A DNA stretch of 64,000 nucleotides from Nicotiana tabacum (GCF_000715075.1 NC_134102.1:46757348-46821347), one strand, 5' to 3'. Shown: positions 9,660 through 22,263, numbered from the stretch's first letter. Numbers and translations are program-made. The notes: generated from the sequence alone by a model not told the origin.

Positions 9660-11030
9660 GTAAGTTCTTGTCCTATGCTTTCATGCAAGTTGTTATGGAT
9701 ATAAGTAAGCTATGGAGAAGGAGTGAGGCCATGCATGTGCTAATGAGAGGTGGTATGTATGGTTTTGAACTATTACGGGTAGATTCTTGTGGAGGTTGGG
9801 TGAGGAAAGAAGGGATTACCATTGTAGAGCCTTGTAATTGATCTTGCATAGTAGGTATTAACGAAATTCCCAAGAGACTTATATCATGAGAATCCTTATA
9901 ATTATGATTCAATTTTATCATCTTCCTATAGATTGAAATGTATATGAGTCTTTAAACATTATAGTAGTTCTAAGAAAAGATCAAATGAGGTATGTTGGCT
10001 AAACTATTCTTATAAAATCGGGTTCCAATAGCTCTTTAGGAATTCTAGTACGATTTGATCAAGCTTCCACCCTTATTGTGCTAAATCGTCACAAATGTTT
10101 GGATACATCACATGTCTAATTTCTCAAATCATGTCTTAATTGCTCTTATATATGTGTTATGCCCTCCCTTGGGGAAATAGTCCAAAGACGATCAATTTAT
10201 CAAAATGGGTATGAACTCAATCCATGGCTCCATTGAAATTACTATGCTCCTTTTGTAAATGTTTCCAATGTGTTCTAAGCCCCTATGTATTCATTGAGTT
10301 GAAGCTTCAGTTTCCGGATGCTATATATGTGTTTTTAAATGCTTCATGATCCATGACAAATGAAAGAATGAAAGTATGAAATGTGAAATGCGGCCATCGT
10401 GCCAAGAATGATGATTTACATGTGAGGCCAATAGTGTAGTGAAAATGAAAGAAAGTATGAAAGGCTATTAAAAGTAAATGATCCCTTTTAAGATAAATGC
10501 TTTTGGGAATATCATTAGGTCACCGAGGAAGGCTGTGTTATAAATGCCCAAGACTGAAACTACACATGCTGGTGTAGGGATTGTTTGAGGGACAAGTTCC
10601 CATTATATTATATTGAGATTATTACCCTTGATTGTGATGAGTTGATGGCTAGAAAGGACCATGTCCATCCACACGACATTTTGGTGAGACGGCTTAGCCG
10701 ATCGGGCAGAGATTGGACTCAATGCCGCGCACATAGTGGTGTTGTGTTTCTATGCCGATCCTCATACTTTGGGGTGAGATAGCTTAGCCGGTCGGGAAGT
10801 GATCAGACTCTATGCCATGGGAATGGTGGTGTGTCAGTACTAAGGATCTCCCAACCAAAAGTGAAAATGTTTACTTGAAGTTTTACTTTGTTTTAACTTG
10901 ACATTTAAATATGATTGTTATGCTCATTGTTTCCATGTTTCTCTCCTCATATTGGAATTCTATTCCATGAGAGGGTATTTAGCTTTACATACTAGTACTA
11001 TTCCATATGTACTAACATACCATTTTTCAG
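9660..11030 (+). other. Predicted intron within family B LTR
   Basis: Donor CCTG|GTAAGTTC at 9660. The acceptor is CATTTTTCAG|GGACGC at 11030, with a perfect TACTAAC branch word about 20 nt upstream. The second copy has donor CCAG|GTAAGT (minus strand, near 40050), but its acceptor is mutated. Confidence 0.5.
10672..10860 (+). repeat. ~90-bp tandem repeat in family B LTR
   Basis: Two units contain GGTGAGAYRGCTTAGCCGRT followed by CGGGMAG, a GACTCWATGCC word and a GGTGGTGT-type tail. They are repeated inverted at 38985-39130. Confidence 0.7.
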
Positions 11031-11501
11031 GGACGCTGCATCTTTAATGGATGCAAGTGGTTCTATAGCAGGCGACATCGATCACTGGTAGCAGTACACC
11101 CTCTTCTCAGCTAACTTGGTGAGCCCACTTCCTCTCAGGGCCTTGTGTCTTTTGATCCTTGTACATTATATTTTGAGGTATAGCCACCCACACTTTCATA
11201 CTATTCTCCTGTTCCATTTAGAGGCTCTGTAAACATAGTGTGAGTTGTGTTTTGATTTGGGAGATAGACTATAAATGTTGTAGTTGTTGGATGTTCCACT
11301 TTTTAATATGAACGTGTAATCTTTTGGAAATTGTAAATGAAGCCCCTTTTAAGTAATGAAAGATGATGTTGCACACTTTATCCTCTTCACACCTCTCAAA
11401 TAATTCTTGGGTAAGGTTGTGTAGAAGGAATCAAGTAGGCTTTCTTGGCCGTGATATCTTGGTTGAGCGTCGGTTGCGCTCCCCAAGGCCGGGGCGTGAC
11501 A

Positions 11502-11655
11502 ATTTTCGGTGGGGAGGCGGTCAGTGGTGTCACCTATTCGGCCTCCAAAAAGACTAAGGTCTCCATCTCCTCTAGAAAGAGAGATCAATATTACTGAGAG
11601 CATGATTCAATCACTTTTATCAATGATGACTGCAACAGGCTCTTGTGTCTACACA
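11502..11655. other. Unassigned DNA before Tat pol
   Basis: A short stretch after the family B LTR end. One frame around 11580-11640 reads like the tail of a gag (TESMIQSLLSMMT), but it is too short to assign. Confidence 0.25.
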
Positions 11656-11720
11656 AGGGAAAGGTAGTGTGTATGCAGACCTTACCCTTACCTTGTGGAG
11701 GTAGAGAGACTATTTCCGAT
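11656..11720 (+). repeat. Fragment resembling Solanaceae TS-type SINE
   Basis: The block GGTAGTGTGTATGCAGACC, then TTACCTTGTGGAGGTAGAGAG, then CTATTTCCGATA resembles a segment I know from the Solanaceae tRNA-derived TS SINE family. No A/B boxes or tail are present. A database match would settle it. Confidence 0.4.
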
Positions 11721-14700
11721 AAGCGGGTGCTGATTGATCTAAGTAGTTCTACTAATATTATCCAACTCTTGGTTCTATAAGCGATGCGACTGGTCGATAA
11801 GATAATTCCGACCACAAAGTTGCTTGTCGGGTTCAACATGGCTAGCGAAATGACAAGTGACATGTCTTACAACATCATCCTGGGAAGGCCCTGACTCCAC
11901 TTCATGTAGGCGGTCCCCTCAACCTTCCACCAAGTCGTGAAATTTCCTACCCTATAAGGGATAAAGAAAATATGAGGAGAGCAACCGAAAACCCAAGAAA
12001 TAAATTCACTGGTCGTAGCAATCGGGCAAAGAAGAGCATGGGCGGATACCAAATAGCAATTACTACAACAGAGCTGTCGACCAACACTAGGTCAGAGACG
12101 TATCAGTGAGACTATTGCGATTCTGAGAGCGAAGAATTGGAATAACCCAATGTCCCGAGAGCCTTCAAAGATATGAAGGACATCAATTTTGTGATATCAA
12201 CAACAGAAGAGCTTGAGGTAGTCTCCCTTTTTGCTAATCAACAGGAAAGAAAGGTACTCCATGGTTCCGAACTTAGTCTCGAAATCAGAATTAAATTAAT
12301 ATAATTTTTAAAAGCTAACATAAATTGCTTTGTCTGGTCCCACTTAGACATTATTGGCTTTTTGCTGGATGTGTTTACTCACAACCTCAACGCTGATCCG
12401 GATCACCCTCCAATGAAATAGAAAAATGACCACTTCCATTCATTCGCAACCAATTCGTTAAGGAGGAGGTATCTAAATTTCCTAAAATAGGTTAAATCTG
12501 TAAAGTGAGGTTCCTAGATTGGTTAACTAATGTAGTCTTAGTTCCTAAAAATCTCACCAAGTTTAGGATGTGCGTAGATTTGAAAGATCTAAATACTGCA
12601 TGTCCCATAGAATCGTTCCCCTTGCCCCAAATCAATCAATCCAATGGCGCGATAGCCGTGCATGAGTTACTTAGATTTTTAGATGCCTACTCAGGGTACA
12701 ACCAAATCAGGTGTCACCCCGAGGATCAGGAAAAAACTTCGTTCATCATGAAGTATATAACTTATTGTTATATTGTCATGCCTTTCGGCCTCAAAAATGC
12801 GGGGCCACTAACCAAAGGTAAATAAAATGTTTTTAGAAAATGTAGGTAAGACAATGGAAGTTTATATTGATGATATTCTTGTTAAGTCTCTCAAAATAAA
12901 GGACCATTAAGGAAACCATCGACATCCTCCGAAAGTATAACATGAGCTGAATCCAAAGAAATGCGCTTTTGGGATTAGCTTCGGAAAATTTCTCAGATTC
13001 CTCGTGTCCAACCGAGGGATTGAAGTAAATCCAGAAAAAATCAAGGCCATTGAGGAGATACAGGACATAATCGCAAATGCAAAGGATGTGCAAATGTTTC
13101 CTAGGAGGCTGGTCGCACTGGGAAGATTTATCTCGAGGTCACCGGAGCAGTGTCACAAGTTCTTCAAACTGTTGAATAAAAAGAAAGAGTGTTAATGGAA
13201 TTCATATTGCCAATAGGCCCCGAGGGATCTTAAAAGACACTATCAAGTGCACCCTTGATGGCGAAGCTAAGGTTAGAGAATTGCTGATCGTGTCCGATGT
13301 AGCGGAAAATGCAGTCTTGGTCTGGAAAGAGAAAGGTATGCAATCTACCATCTATTATATCAGTAAAACATTACTGGACATTGAGACTAGGTATCCATAT
13401 TTGGAGTAACTAGCCTTGGCACTTTTGACAACTGCTCATAAGCTTAGGCCTTTATTTTTAGTATCACCCGATTTGTGTAGTATCAACTTTCCCGCTACAG
13501 AGTATCCTGCATAAGCTAGAGCTCCCAGGTCAACGAGAAACATGGTCGGTCGAAATAAGCGAGTATGACATAACACATCGACCCCGAAGTGATATTAAGT
13601 CACAGTTCTTTGCAGACTTTGTAGCTGACTCATGATGCCTGACGCGGCAAAGGAGGCAATGTTTGACTTCACGGATTGTCCATGGGATATGGAACCTACA
13701 CAGATAGTGCTTCCAGTATGAAGGGAACCGGTCTTCACATAGTCCTGACCACACCGTCCAGGGAAACCATCAGGCAAGCAATAAAATATATTCCTTTGAC
13801 TAACAATGAGGCCGAGTATGAGGCCGTGATGAGGGAAGTACACAAAGGCAGTTTTGGAAACCACTCCGAATATGATTTGTTGGTTCAAAAATTGATGAGG
13901 GCTTGGGCACTATTGGCTTCGTATGGAACAAGACACTAAGGCTTTTGCGCAAAAGGTGTGGCAAGTACCAGCGGCATGCCTAGATGTTCCATCAGCCGAC
14001 AAAACACCTTCACTCAGTTATCTCACCATGGCCATTCATGAAATGGGGAATGGACATAGTAGGCCCATTTCCTCTAGCACCTCGTCAGATAAAATTTCTG
14101 TTAGTGTTGACTGACTGTTTCTCAAAAATGGGTCGAAGCAAGAGCTTACTAGCAAATTCAAGAATAAGAGGTCATTTGGGACCATATCATATGTAGATTC
14201 GAGGCCCCAAAGGAGATAACTTATGATAATGGACCCAAATTCATTGGGTCCAAGGTAACCCGATTCTCCGAAGGCTTGAAGATCTAAAGAATCACGCCAA
14301 CTCCCTATCATCCTAGTGAAAATGGCCAAGATGAATCATCGAATAAAACTTTGATACACAATATCAAGAAGAATCTATAGCAGGCTATGGAAAATAGTCG
14401 GAGGAGATACCAAGAGTATTGCAGGATTACTAGACAACACCTAAAGACAGCACCAGGGAGACATCCTTCTCCCTCCTCTATGTTGCAGAAGCATTGATAC
14501 AAGTTGAGGTAGGAGAACCTAGCATAAGTTTCACCGAGTCCACAGAGGAATCCAATTCCGAGCCCATGTCTATCGGGCTGAACTTACTAGAGGAGCAGCG
14601 AGATATCACTCTGGTCGCACTATGACACAAAAACAAAGATTTGAAAGATACTTCAATCAGAAATCCAACTTGCAACACTTCAAAGTCGGGGACTATGTCC

Positions 14701-14879
14701 TTTATAAAGTAATAGCCGGAACAAAAACATTTAATTCTAGAAAATTAAGCAAAAATTGGGAAGAACCATATTGATTTAACGGGATTTCCAGCAAAGGTGC
14801 ATACCGACTTGCAAAAAAGTCCAGGGAGGAATTACAAGTAATTGGAACATCAGCCATTTGAAGCGATATTATTGCTAGA
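11721..14879 (+). pseudogene. Tat-lineage Ty3/gypsy pol remnant (PR-RT-RH-INT)
   Basis: The order is typical of Tat elements. Aspartic protease: VLIDLSSSTNIIQ near 11730 and ILGRP near 11880. Reverse transcriptase: NVVLVPK near 12530, FLDAYSGYNQI near 12680, the catalytic YIDD intact at about 12862. RNase H: a block with IPLTNNEAEYEAVM at 13790-13830, the form seen in the extra RNase H of Tat elements. Integrase core: KWGMDIVGP near 14045, then YDNGPKFIGS near 14225 and HPSENGQDESSNK near 14310. Integrase end: NWNISHLKRYYC at 14840-14876. Stops and frameshifts occur throughout and several segments are shortened. No LTR of its own is adjacent. Confidence 0.85.
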
Positions 14880-15599
14880 ACACAAGTATGCTTCACATTC
14901 TTTGTCTTGGCTATTTTTACTAACTTTTGGTCGAAGAAATAATGCATCCACAAGATTAGGACCACAAGCATAGATGCATGTCCGGTGACACAGCAAACAA
15001 GAAATCTAAAAATACATGTTGTACTCTTTTCCTTAGCTATAGTTTTTATCCGAGAATGGATTTTACCGGCAAGGTTTTTAAGGAAGAAACAAATATTACC
15101 ACGAGAATGTACTGTGACTTCGGAATGCAGGACCAACAAAAAGACTCTAGTGCCTAAGTATTTATCCTTCATACTTAAACACGATGGGGAAGTAGATATC
15201 AGGACTGCCCATATCGGAACTGCTATGAAAGACAAAGAATGCCCAAACGGGATCCGCTGCGGGGAATGTTTCTGTTTTACCATACTTTGTAAAAGTTCAC
15301 AACCTATGCCAAGGAAACTCGCAAAGGTTTATGTATAACTAGAGCCGTTTCCCCTGCACAGAATGAAGCGAGTATCAAATTCAAAAACCTTCTCTCGTTT
15401 TCTTTTACTACAACAAGTCTCCGAACTCATATATACATTTTTCTTCAAAATCAAACATACAACACAATTTTCGGATCCTAAACACATTACACAAGCTCTA
15501 GACTCAGATTGTAAAATCCACAACAAACATGCGACACAATCTCTGGATTAAAATCGTAAAGTTTGGTTACATGCTATTATTGATGCTTATTTTTTATTG
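14880..15599 (+). other. Non-coding 3' tail of the Tat element
   Basis: AT-rich DNA after the integrase end. Two loosely similar stretches near 15450 and 15525 (CATRCRACACAATYTYYGGAT) suggest a decayed ~70-bp tandem repeat, as often found between pol and the 3' LTR in Tat elements. I see no gene, and no polypurine tract or LTR before the next element begins. Confidence 0.4.
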
Positions 15600-17069
15600 T
15601 TGGTGGATTGGCCACCCCTCTAGGGCGACCTCTAGCTTCCTAAGCCCCACCCCGAGCTGGCTGAGGAGGTGTTGAAGTAACTGGTGTAGAACACATAACC
15701 TGACACCTCTACTGAACTAGACCTCCAAAGCGACGGGGACACTGCCTTCACACATGTCCAAACTCCCCGCACTCGAAGCAACTGCGATCTGCCAATGGTG
15801 GTGGAGACTTAATCGGACCCTGAGAACCAGAATAACTACTAGAAGAACCTGGTATAGATGAACCCTGAACTGATGGAGCATGAGATATACTTTGAGCTGG
15901 GAGGGCACTGAGAGATGATTGACCTGGACGAGTACTATATGAACCATGGCTAGCTGATGCACCATGATGAATCAGACTTTCCATCTGAGCAAACCTATAA
16001 GGACGACCCCTACTGTGGTAGGATTGTCCTCCAGAAGAAACACCACTGAAATCACCCGAACCACGAGGCCTCTTGGCCTCCCTCTCCTCACTCTCCCGAC
16101 TATGGACCTGCTCTAGCTGCCTAGCAATATCAACCACCTCGTTGAACCTAGCACCTGATGCAATCTCCCGAGTTATGACAAAGCGCAGCCAATAGTTGAG
16201 GCCATCAATGAATCTCCTAATCCCCTGCCTATCTGTGGGAACCAACCAGATCGCGTGACGAGCCAACTCTGAAAATCTCTTCTCACACTGGGTCACAAAC
16301 ATACCCTCCTAGCAAAGCTGCTCAAACTTCCTATGTAACTCCTCCCCACGGGTCTGTGGAACAAACTTCTCGAAGAAGAGAACCGAGAACTCATGCCACG
16401 TAAGTGGTGCAGCGCCGGCTGGCCTGCTCAACTCATAGGCCTCCCACCATCTGAAGGCTGCCCCTGACAACTAAAAAGTAGCAATGAGACTCCACTAGTC
16501 TCCAAAATACCCGCCGTGTAAAGAATCAGCTGGCATCTGTCTAAGAAGTCATGAGCATCCTCTGACTCATCCCTACTGAATGTTGGAGGCCTGAGCCTCC
16601 CAAACCGCTCTAGCCTCTTCTGCTCCTCGTCACTCATAAGTGGACCCACATAGGCCTAAGCAACTATAATTGACTGGGCTGGTAGTACCCCCGGTGTGTG
16701 AAGTCCCTGAACCAACTGCTCTAGAGTACGTGCAGTGGGAGTCTGAGCACCTCCCCCAGCCTGAGAAATGGCTGGTGCAGCCTGAACCGAAACTGCCTGA
16801 GCAAGGCTAGTGCATATAGTCAATATTAGGGCCAAAACCTCCTAAAGCCCCGGAATCACAATGGGCACAGCTGGTGTTTGAGCTGGTCCCACCGGCTCAA
16901 CCACATCTAGAATCTACTCCTGAGCTGGAGCAACTGGTGGCTCCACAGGTGTTGTTCTAGCTGCTGTACGAGCTGCACCTCAGCCTCTACCACAGCCCCG
17001 GCCTCTCGCGACCCTAGATGGTTGTACTGGTTGCCGTCCGAATGATCCGATAACACGTTTCCTCACCAT
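15600..17069 (-). pseudogene. Family A-like gag, minus strand, broken
   Basis: Start at 17069 (MVRKRVIGS), 197 nt inside the PBS. On the minus strand the order is the same as at 8174: Arg/Gly-rich start, PPTFSRDESEDAHDFLDR near 16590, FSELARHAIWLVPTDR near 16260, zinc knuckle CFECGEFGHVWRQCP near 15770. The knuckle keeps its Cys and His residues. A partial linker toward protease (RGRPRG near 15630) follows, then similarity stops at about 15600. Stops lie in the N-terminal third, and a frameshift occurs around 16430. The protein would be a nucleocapsid precursor; this copy is dead. Confidence 0.87.
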
Positions 17070-17179
17070 ATGTGAGAGAATTAATAATAAAAATTTAGTT
17101 TCTAGAATCAACAAATTCGCATGACAAGAATATAAGAAAGTGATGCTTTCCTAATGGTTCGCTAGCCTCTCGAAGATAA

Positions 17180-17197
17180 GTACAGATGTCTCCATAC
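17180..17197 (-). other. Leader hairpin downstream of PBS (family A-like)
   Basis: On the minus strand it reads GTATGGAGACATCTGTAC. It sits 68 nt from the first PBS copy and aligns with GGAGACGTCTCC at 8050 and GTACGGAAACGTCTGTAC at 46041. Confidence 0.4.
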
Positions 17198-17253
17198 CGA
17201 TCTGCAAGACTCTCCTAAACCTGCTCATGACACGTGAGACCTATGTAACTTAG

Positions 17254-17277
17254 GCTTTGATACCAGCTCTGATACCA
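17254..17277 (-). promoter_or_regulatory. Tandemly duplicated primer-binding site
   Basis: On the minus strand TGGTATCAGAGC is followed directly by TGGTATCAAAGC. These are two adjacent 12-nt copies of the initiator tRNA-Met complement, differing at one base. The other elements here have a single copy. Confidence 0.8.
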
Positions 17278-18573
17278 ACTTGTCACGACCTAGGCTCTTA
17301 AATTGAAAACATGATGAAATAAGTTTAACAGTGAAAAATCTCATAAATAACCGATAAGAAATATCGCGACTCAATACAAAATCCCTGAAATTTGTGTGTT
17401 AATGAGTACATAAGTTACTAAATGACAACACAATCAACACTTCTAATACAACTGTCTGGAAAGATTTAACAATGCTAAATAAACTGAAAAGAAGTAGAGT
17501 CGAGGTCTGCGAATGCCAAAGCAGCTACCTCAAAAGTCTCCAAGAAGGTGATGCTACAAGTCTAGCAACCACTGGGTCTAGATGTACCTGGATATGTACA
17601 CGAAGTGTAGAGTGTAGTATGAGTACAACCAACCCAATGTACTCAATATGTAACAGGATTAACCTTGGGTTGAAAGCAGTGACGAGCTCAGATAGGTACA
17701 GTCCAAATCCAGATAATAACAGTACAGATATGACAGATAAAATGATAGTATAACTCAGAGAAATCTCATAATCAGTCGTACATAGTACAGAAAGGTAGAC
17801 ATGCCTTCAAGTTCAACAGTTTAGGCCCAATACTGGTAAATTATGCCAAGTATAGGTAACATGAGGAATATTACATCTCTATGTCTACATGTCAAATATG
17901 TATGTCACCTGTAATGCAACATAGTGATAAACTCATATACTCATGCTCTCAAAGTATTCAATCTCGCTCAGCATGCTCAATCACTCAGCACTCCCAATCA
18001 CTCAACACTATCAATCACTCAGCACTCGCACTCGGCACTCTCACTCAACACTCAATGGTACCTGCGCTCACTGCTGGTATGTCACACTCCGGAGGGGTGG
18101 ATCCTGCCCAAGCGCTAATATAAGCCAACTTGGCATGCTGCGGCGTGCAGCCTGATCCAATCATAAATCAATAAAGCCTACTGCAGTGTACAACAAGATG
18201 CCATAAATATCACTCACAATCAGGCCCTCGGCCTCACTCAGTCATCAATCTCTCCAGTCTCTCGGGCTCACAAATATCATGCCAATAAGCCCAAACAATG
18301 ATACATGATAATAATAATTGATAACAGAGATTGGGATATGATATGCAAATGATGAATGCGATTGAGTACATAACTGCAATTTAAGAAAATAAATCAACAG
18401 CAGAAATGACCTCGGTGGGTCCCAGCAGTACCAGCATATAGCCTAAACATGATTTCTAATATGGATCACAACTCAATTTCTCTAACACATTGAGATTACA
18501 TGAATAACAACAAGATTGGGTAACTACGCAGTTCCACAGAATCAACCGAGTCACAATTACTACGGTGCACTCC

Positions 18574-18597
18574 GACATGCCCGTCACCTAGCATGTG
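18574..18597 (-). other. Conserved LTR hairpin H2 (family A-like)
   Basis: On the minus strand ACATGC and GCATGT pair perfectly around TAGGTGACGG. The loop is shared with the other LTR families, and the stem sequence is different from all of them. Confidence 0.55.
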
Positions 18598-19139
18598 CGT
18601 CACCTCAACACCAATCACATAACATGTAGGTAAGGGATTCATACCCTCAGTATTAAGTTTAGAAGTATTACTTAACTCAAACAGCACAAATGCCTATTCC
18701 AACAAGCCCTTGCCTCGCGAATCAGCCTCCGAACGACTCCAATCTAGCCACAAACAACTTAATACAATCAATACAAGCTATAGGAATTGATTCCATACGA
18801 TAAAGCTAAGTTCTTTAATCAAAGTCAAAAAGTCAACCCCGGGCTTACGTATAGGAATTCAAACAAATTTACAAAATCCGAACACCCATTTAATAATGAT
18901 TCCAACCATACCAAATTCATCCAATTCCGACCTCAAATCGCCACTCAAATCTCCAAATCTTACTCTCCAATACATGGGTCAAAACACCCCAAATGTCACC
19001 TCAAAAACACCAAATCTATGGGGGAAATTCAATGAGTATTCAATTTTAATAGAGAAAACCCCTTAAACAATCGCCTAAATCCGAGCTCCCAAAGTCCAAA
19101 AAAGAAGAAATTACTCTAACCCTTGACTTTATGCATTCT

Positions 19140-19500
19140 GCCAGTGGTTCTGCTTCTGCGGTCCACTTATCTGCTTCTGCGGTACCCCTTTTGCGGTTAA
19201 AAGTCCGCATCTGTGAATAAACACTAGACCCCAACCTATCGCACCTGCGGTCCCATCCTCGCACCTGCGAGATCGCTTCTGCGGGCTCACCCTCGCACCT
19301 ACGGAGTACTTTTGCTTCTGCGACTCCACTGCCTCCTGCCCGTTTCTGCTTCTGCGGGCCTTCTTGTGCAGAAGCGCATCCACTTCTGCAGACTTCCTCC
19401 TGCACCTGAGCTCCCAGGCCTCCTCTCCAATACTCGCATCTGTGCCTCCAAGGCCACCTTTGCGGCTCCGCACCTGCGGCCAAAACCTCATATGTGCGGT
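19140..19500 (-). repeat. GC-rich CGCANNTGCG array in LTR
   Basis: Repeats of CGCACCTGCGG, GCTTCTGCGG and GCAGAAGCG, the inverted counterpart of the blocks in family C LTRs. Confidence 0.75.
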
Positions 19501-19545
19501 TACACCAGAACAGCTGCCCACAAGAATTTCATAAGTCCAATTCTT

Positions 19546-20731
19546 GGTATCATTTTAACATTGCTTATATCGCTCTCAGTGTTCCATAATTTACTCATCA
19601 ACTTAATTTAACTTGGTCTCTTCTATGTTTTGTTGCAATTTGTAGGTATCGCTCATGATTCTATTGTTATTCTTATGCTGAAGGGTACTTGCTTATAAAT
19701 TTTGAGCGGTTAACGTCACTGTTCTCATCACTATGGTGTCTTTCTCCATTTAAATAGTAAAGTTTCCCCTGTTTTAAATATCCTGATGTATTAGCTATAT
19801 GATTGTTCTCTATGTCGAGGTGCTCACGTTATGGTGGTAATATTCATGAAGGGTTATAATTCCTCTAGTTTTCCTCCGTCCATTTGGTCAAGCAGTCACT
19901 TTTTTCGACTACTCGTAGTATACTCCATCTGCTTGAGCTCTTATTTCTTAGGGTTTCCTTGCATGTATAATCTACAACATTATCCTTGGTTTCCAATCTT
20001 CGACTAACATGCCCGATGGGTGATAACTAACAATTCAACTCTTTGTTGTATCCTCGTTGACCTATATAGTCCACCTTTCATGGTTATTCCTCATGTCCTT
20101 ACTGGGAACGCCACTTGTATTCCTCTCCGTATCATGAGTTGTACAGTCTTAGAGCCCACTTCACTCTTTAGTTTTTAGCTTTATCTGACGAATTTACTCC
20201 ATAGAGTTTTCAGTTGTATTTCCGTCCTCAGTTTCCTTTTAAATAATTCATTATCCGTATTTACGTGCCCCTCCTAGATCGTCACGCATCCTTGCCTTGC
20301 TTTCTTGCAGTCTTACGCATCCTTGCCTTGCCTTGCTTGTTTGCTCGCAATCTTATTCCTTATTGTGCGAATCAAGCGGGTCACGCTTCTTCTTAGACGT
20401 TCTACTACGTCGATCTCCTCCCTTAGGAGCATAACTTAACACTAGCGTTTTAGGATTCTGCTCTTTTATATGTCTAATTTCTACCCTCACATCCTATTAT
20501 GGTTCTTCTTTCTTAGCGACTTAATACTTTCCAAAATATGCACCTTCTGTTAAGGCAATTCCCGTATTGTCCGGATGTATGGGATGACATACGTCTTATT
20601 GATAACCTAGACTTATATATCTTGTAGTATGCGACATCCTTGTGAAAACTCTAACTTTGATTAACTCACCACGGTCGCTCCCTACCCTGTTGCTTGTTCT
20701 ATCCGTAAGAAATAGCTAACTTTTATGATTA
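19546..20731. other. Pyrimidine-rich DNA, no gene seen
   Basis: T/C-rich on the plus strand, without reading frames or recognisable domains. It continues after the inserted element at 29346-30209. The composition suggests the complement of a purine-rich retroelement interior like that at 22761-27317, but I could not align them by eye. Confidence 0.3.
20727..20731. other. Target-site duplication GATTA (left copy)
   Basis: GATTA immediately precedes the LTR at 20732 and is repeated at 29346-29350. Confidence 0.9.
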
Positions 20732-21549
20732 TGTTACACCCCATATTTTCGTACGTGGAAGTACGCCATAAGTAAATTGATTTAAGCTCGGAAATGAGAT
20801 GTTACATCCCACATTTTCGGACCTTAAAGTTTCATCGTAAGTTAATCGACGTAAGCTCGGGAATGAGATTATTTTTGAGGTTATAAGTATTATGCTATTT
20901 CAAACAAGTGATAAGTAAATGCGTGAAGGAGAGAGGGTAAGCGAATCGAAGAAAGTGAGTTTCGTCGAAGTTTGTCAATTTGGGATAAAATACGGTTCGA
21001 GCTATAATACCCGGTATTTATGGACTAGTACCATACAAAGTACCACTTGACCATGATAGTAGGATACATAAAGTGTGTTACAAGTGAGTAGTATTTTAAG
21101 TAATTTGAGATAATTCTTAATTATGTGGGTAATTAGTTAATTATTGGTTAATGAAAGATTAACAAGTTAATTAAGGAATTGTGGATAATTAACTAAGGTC
21201 TTTGGATGAGCATAAAGAGGCTCCAACGTGGCAGCCCATGAGATTGGATAAAGAATCAATTTGTGACTCTTAAGTATATGGTAAGGTGGCACATTTTGGA
21301 AGATTTTTAGTGGCTTAGTCATCCCCTAAAGTGGATCCCACAACCAAGAGTCTTAAAGACATCTCCCTACATTATTATTTCATATATCATTGTTGTGGAG
21401 ATGTATGTGTTACTAACGGAGGAATTCTTAAAAATGAATTCATATGAATTTCATAACTCTACAATAGTGTGAGATGCAATTCGGAGAGAGCACGGTACAG
21501 TCTTTCTCAGGAATATCATACGGATTTTCCCCTACTTTGATCCGCCGTT

Positions 21550-21789
21550 ATGTGTTCTTCGCAAAAGACGTGTGTTAGAGGAATTGTCAAGGGAATCGGT
21601 CCAGGTATGTTAAGGCTATCCCTTCTTTCTTTTTGGCATGATCAATATGATACAAACGAAACGAGTAAATACAAAATTTCCATAAATGACTCTATTCATA
21701 GAAATAGTAGAGATGCTTATGTTCTTGATTCTCCATATGTCATATTATTCTATCATCTGTTCATGGGTCTCAGAAAATACATAAGTTGA
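21550..21789 (+). other. Small frame shared by both LTRs (79 aa)
   Basis: An open frame starting MCSSQKTCVRG lies in the 5' LTR and is kept open at the same place in the 3' LTR (28152-28391, there extended upstream). It overlaps the predicted donor at 21605. There is no domain I recognise and it may be chance; LTR identity alone explains its duplication. Confidence 0.2.
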
Positions 21790-22263
21790 TAAAGTTTGTT
21801 TCATGATATTACTCAAAGGCATAATGGTCTTATGACACTCCAAAAGGTTTTATTGACGTACTTCTCATGCATTGCATTCATTTACATTGACCCATGACCA
21901 GATGGCGTTATATACGCGTATATATGTATATTATATGTATATGGGATATGGAAAAAAGGTTTACGGCGTTATATACGCACCACCACCTGATCAACTGGTA
22001 TACGATGATGAATTGCCCACAGTGGAGGAGATGATATGATGGGATGCCCTCAGAGGCTTGATGATGTTATGAACGCATATAACTATGCATGGTATGACAT
22101 TTATACGCATATGCATGACATTATAAATATGAAGTGATTCACAGAGTTATTCAAAAATACATGTCGAGTCTTTTACTCCATGTTTCTCTCATGTCTATTG
22201 TTTACTGATTTACATTCCTTACATACTCGGTACATTATTTGTACTGACGTCCCTTTTGCCTAG
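21605..22263 (+). other. Predicted intron within LTR of the non-coding element
   Basis: Donor GTCCAG|GTATGT. The acceptor is CCTTTTGCCTAG|GG, about 20 nt after TACTGAC. The 3' LTR keeps the donor (28207) and has TACTAAC, but its acceptor reads CTGGG. Confidence 0.45.

Larger units (their letters stand above)
9573..11501 (+). mobile_element. Truncated LTR of family B
   Basis: This is the same sequence as the minus-strand LTR at 38255-40605. It includes GAGGTATGTTGGCTAAAC near 9985 and the 90-bp repeats near 10680-10860. It ends GGGGCGTGACA at 11501. The first ~400 bp, including the GC block, are missing, and the left edge abuts family A gag. Whether this was a 5' LTR is unknown, because no PBS follows. 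Confidence 0.75.
17281..19545 (-). mobile_element. 5' LTR of family A-like element, truncated start
   Basis: The LTR end (GGTCGTGACA on the minus strand) abuts the PBS. It contains hairpin H2 and a GC block, but similarity stops near 19545, so roughly the first 600-800 bp are missing compared with family A. Both splice-like sites are mutated here: donor GAG|TT and acceptor CAT. Confidence 0.75.

Noticed and set aside
14702..15283. Minus-strand frame of 193 residues
   Set aside because: Antisense to the Tat integrase end and its 3' tail. Tat elements can carry antisense genes in this tail, but I see no domain, and the first third overlaps pol.
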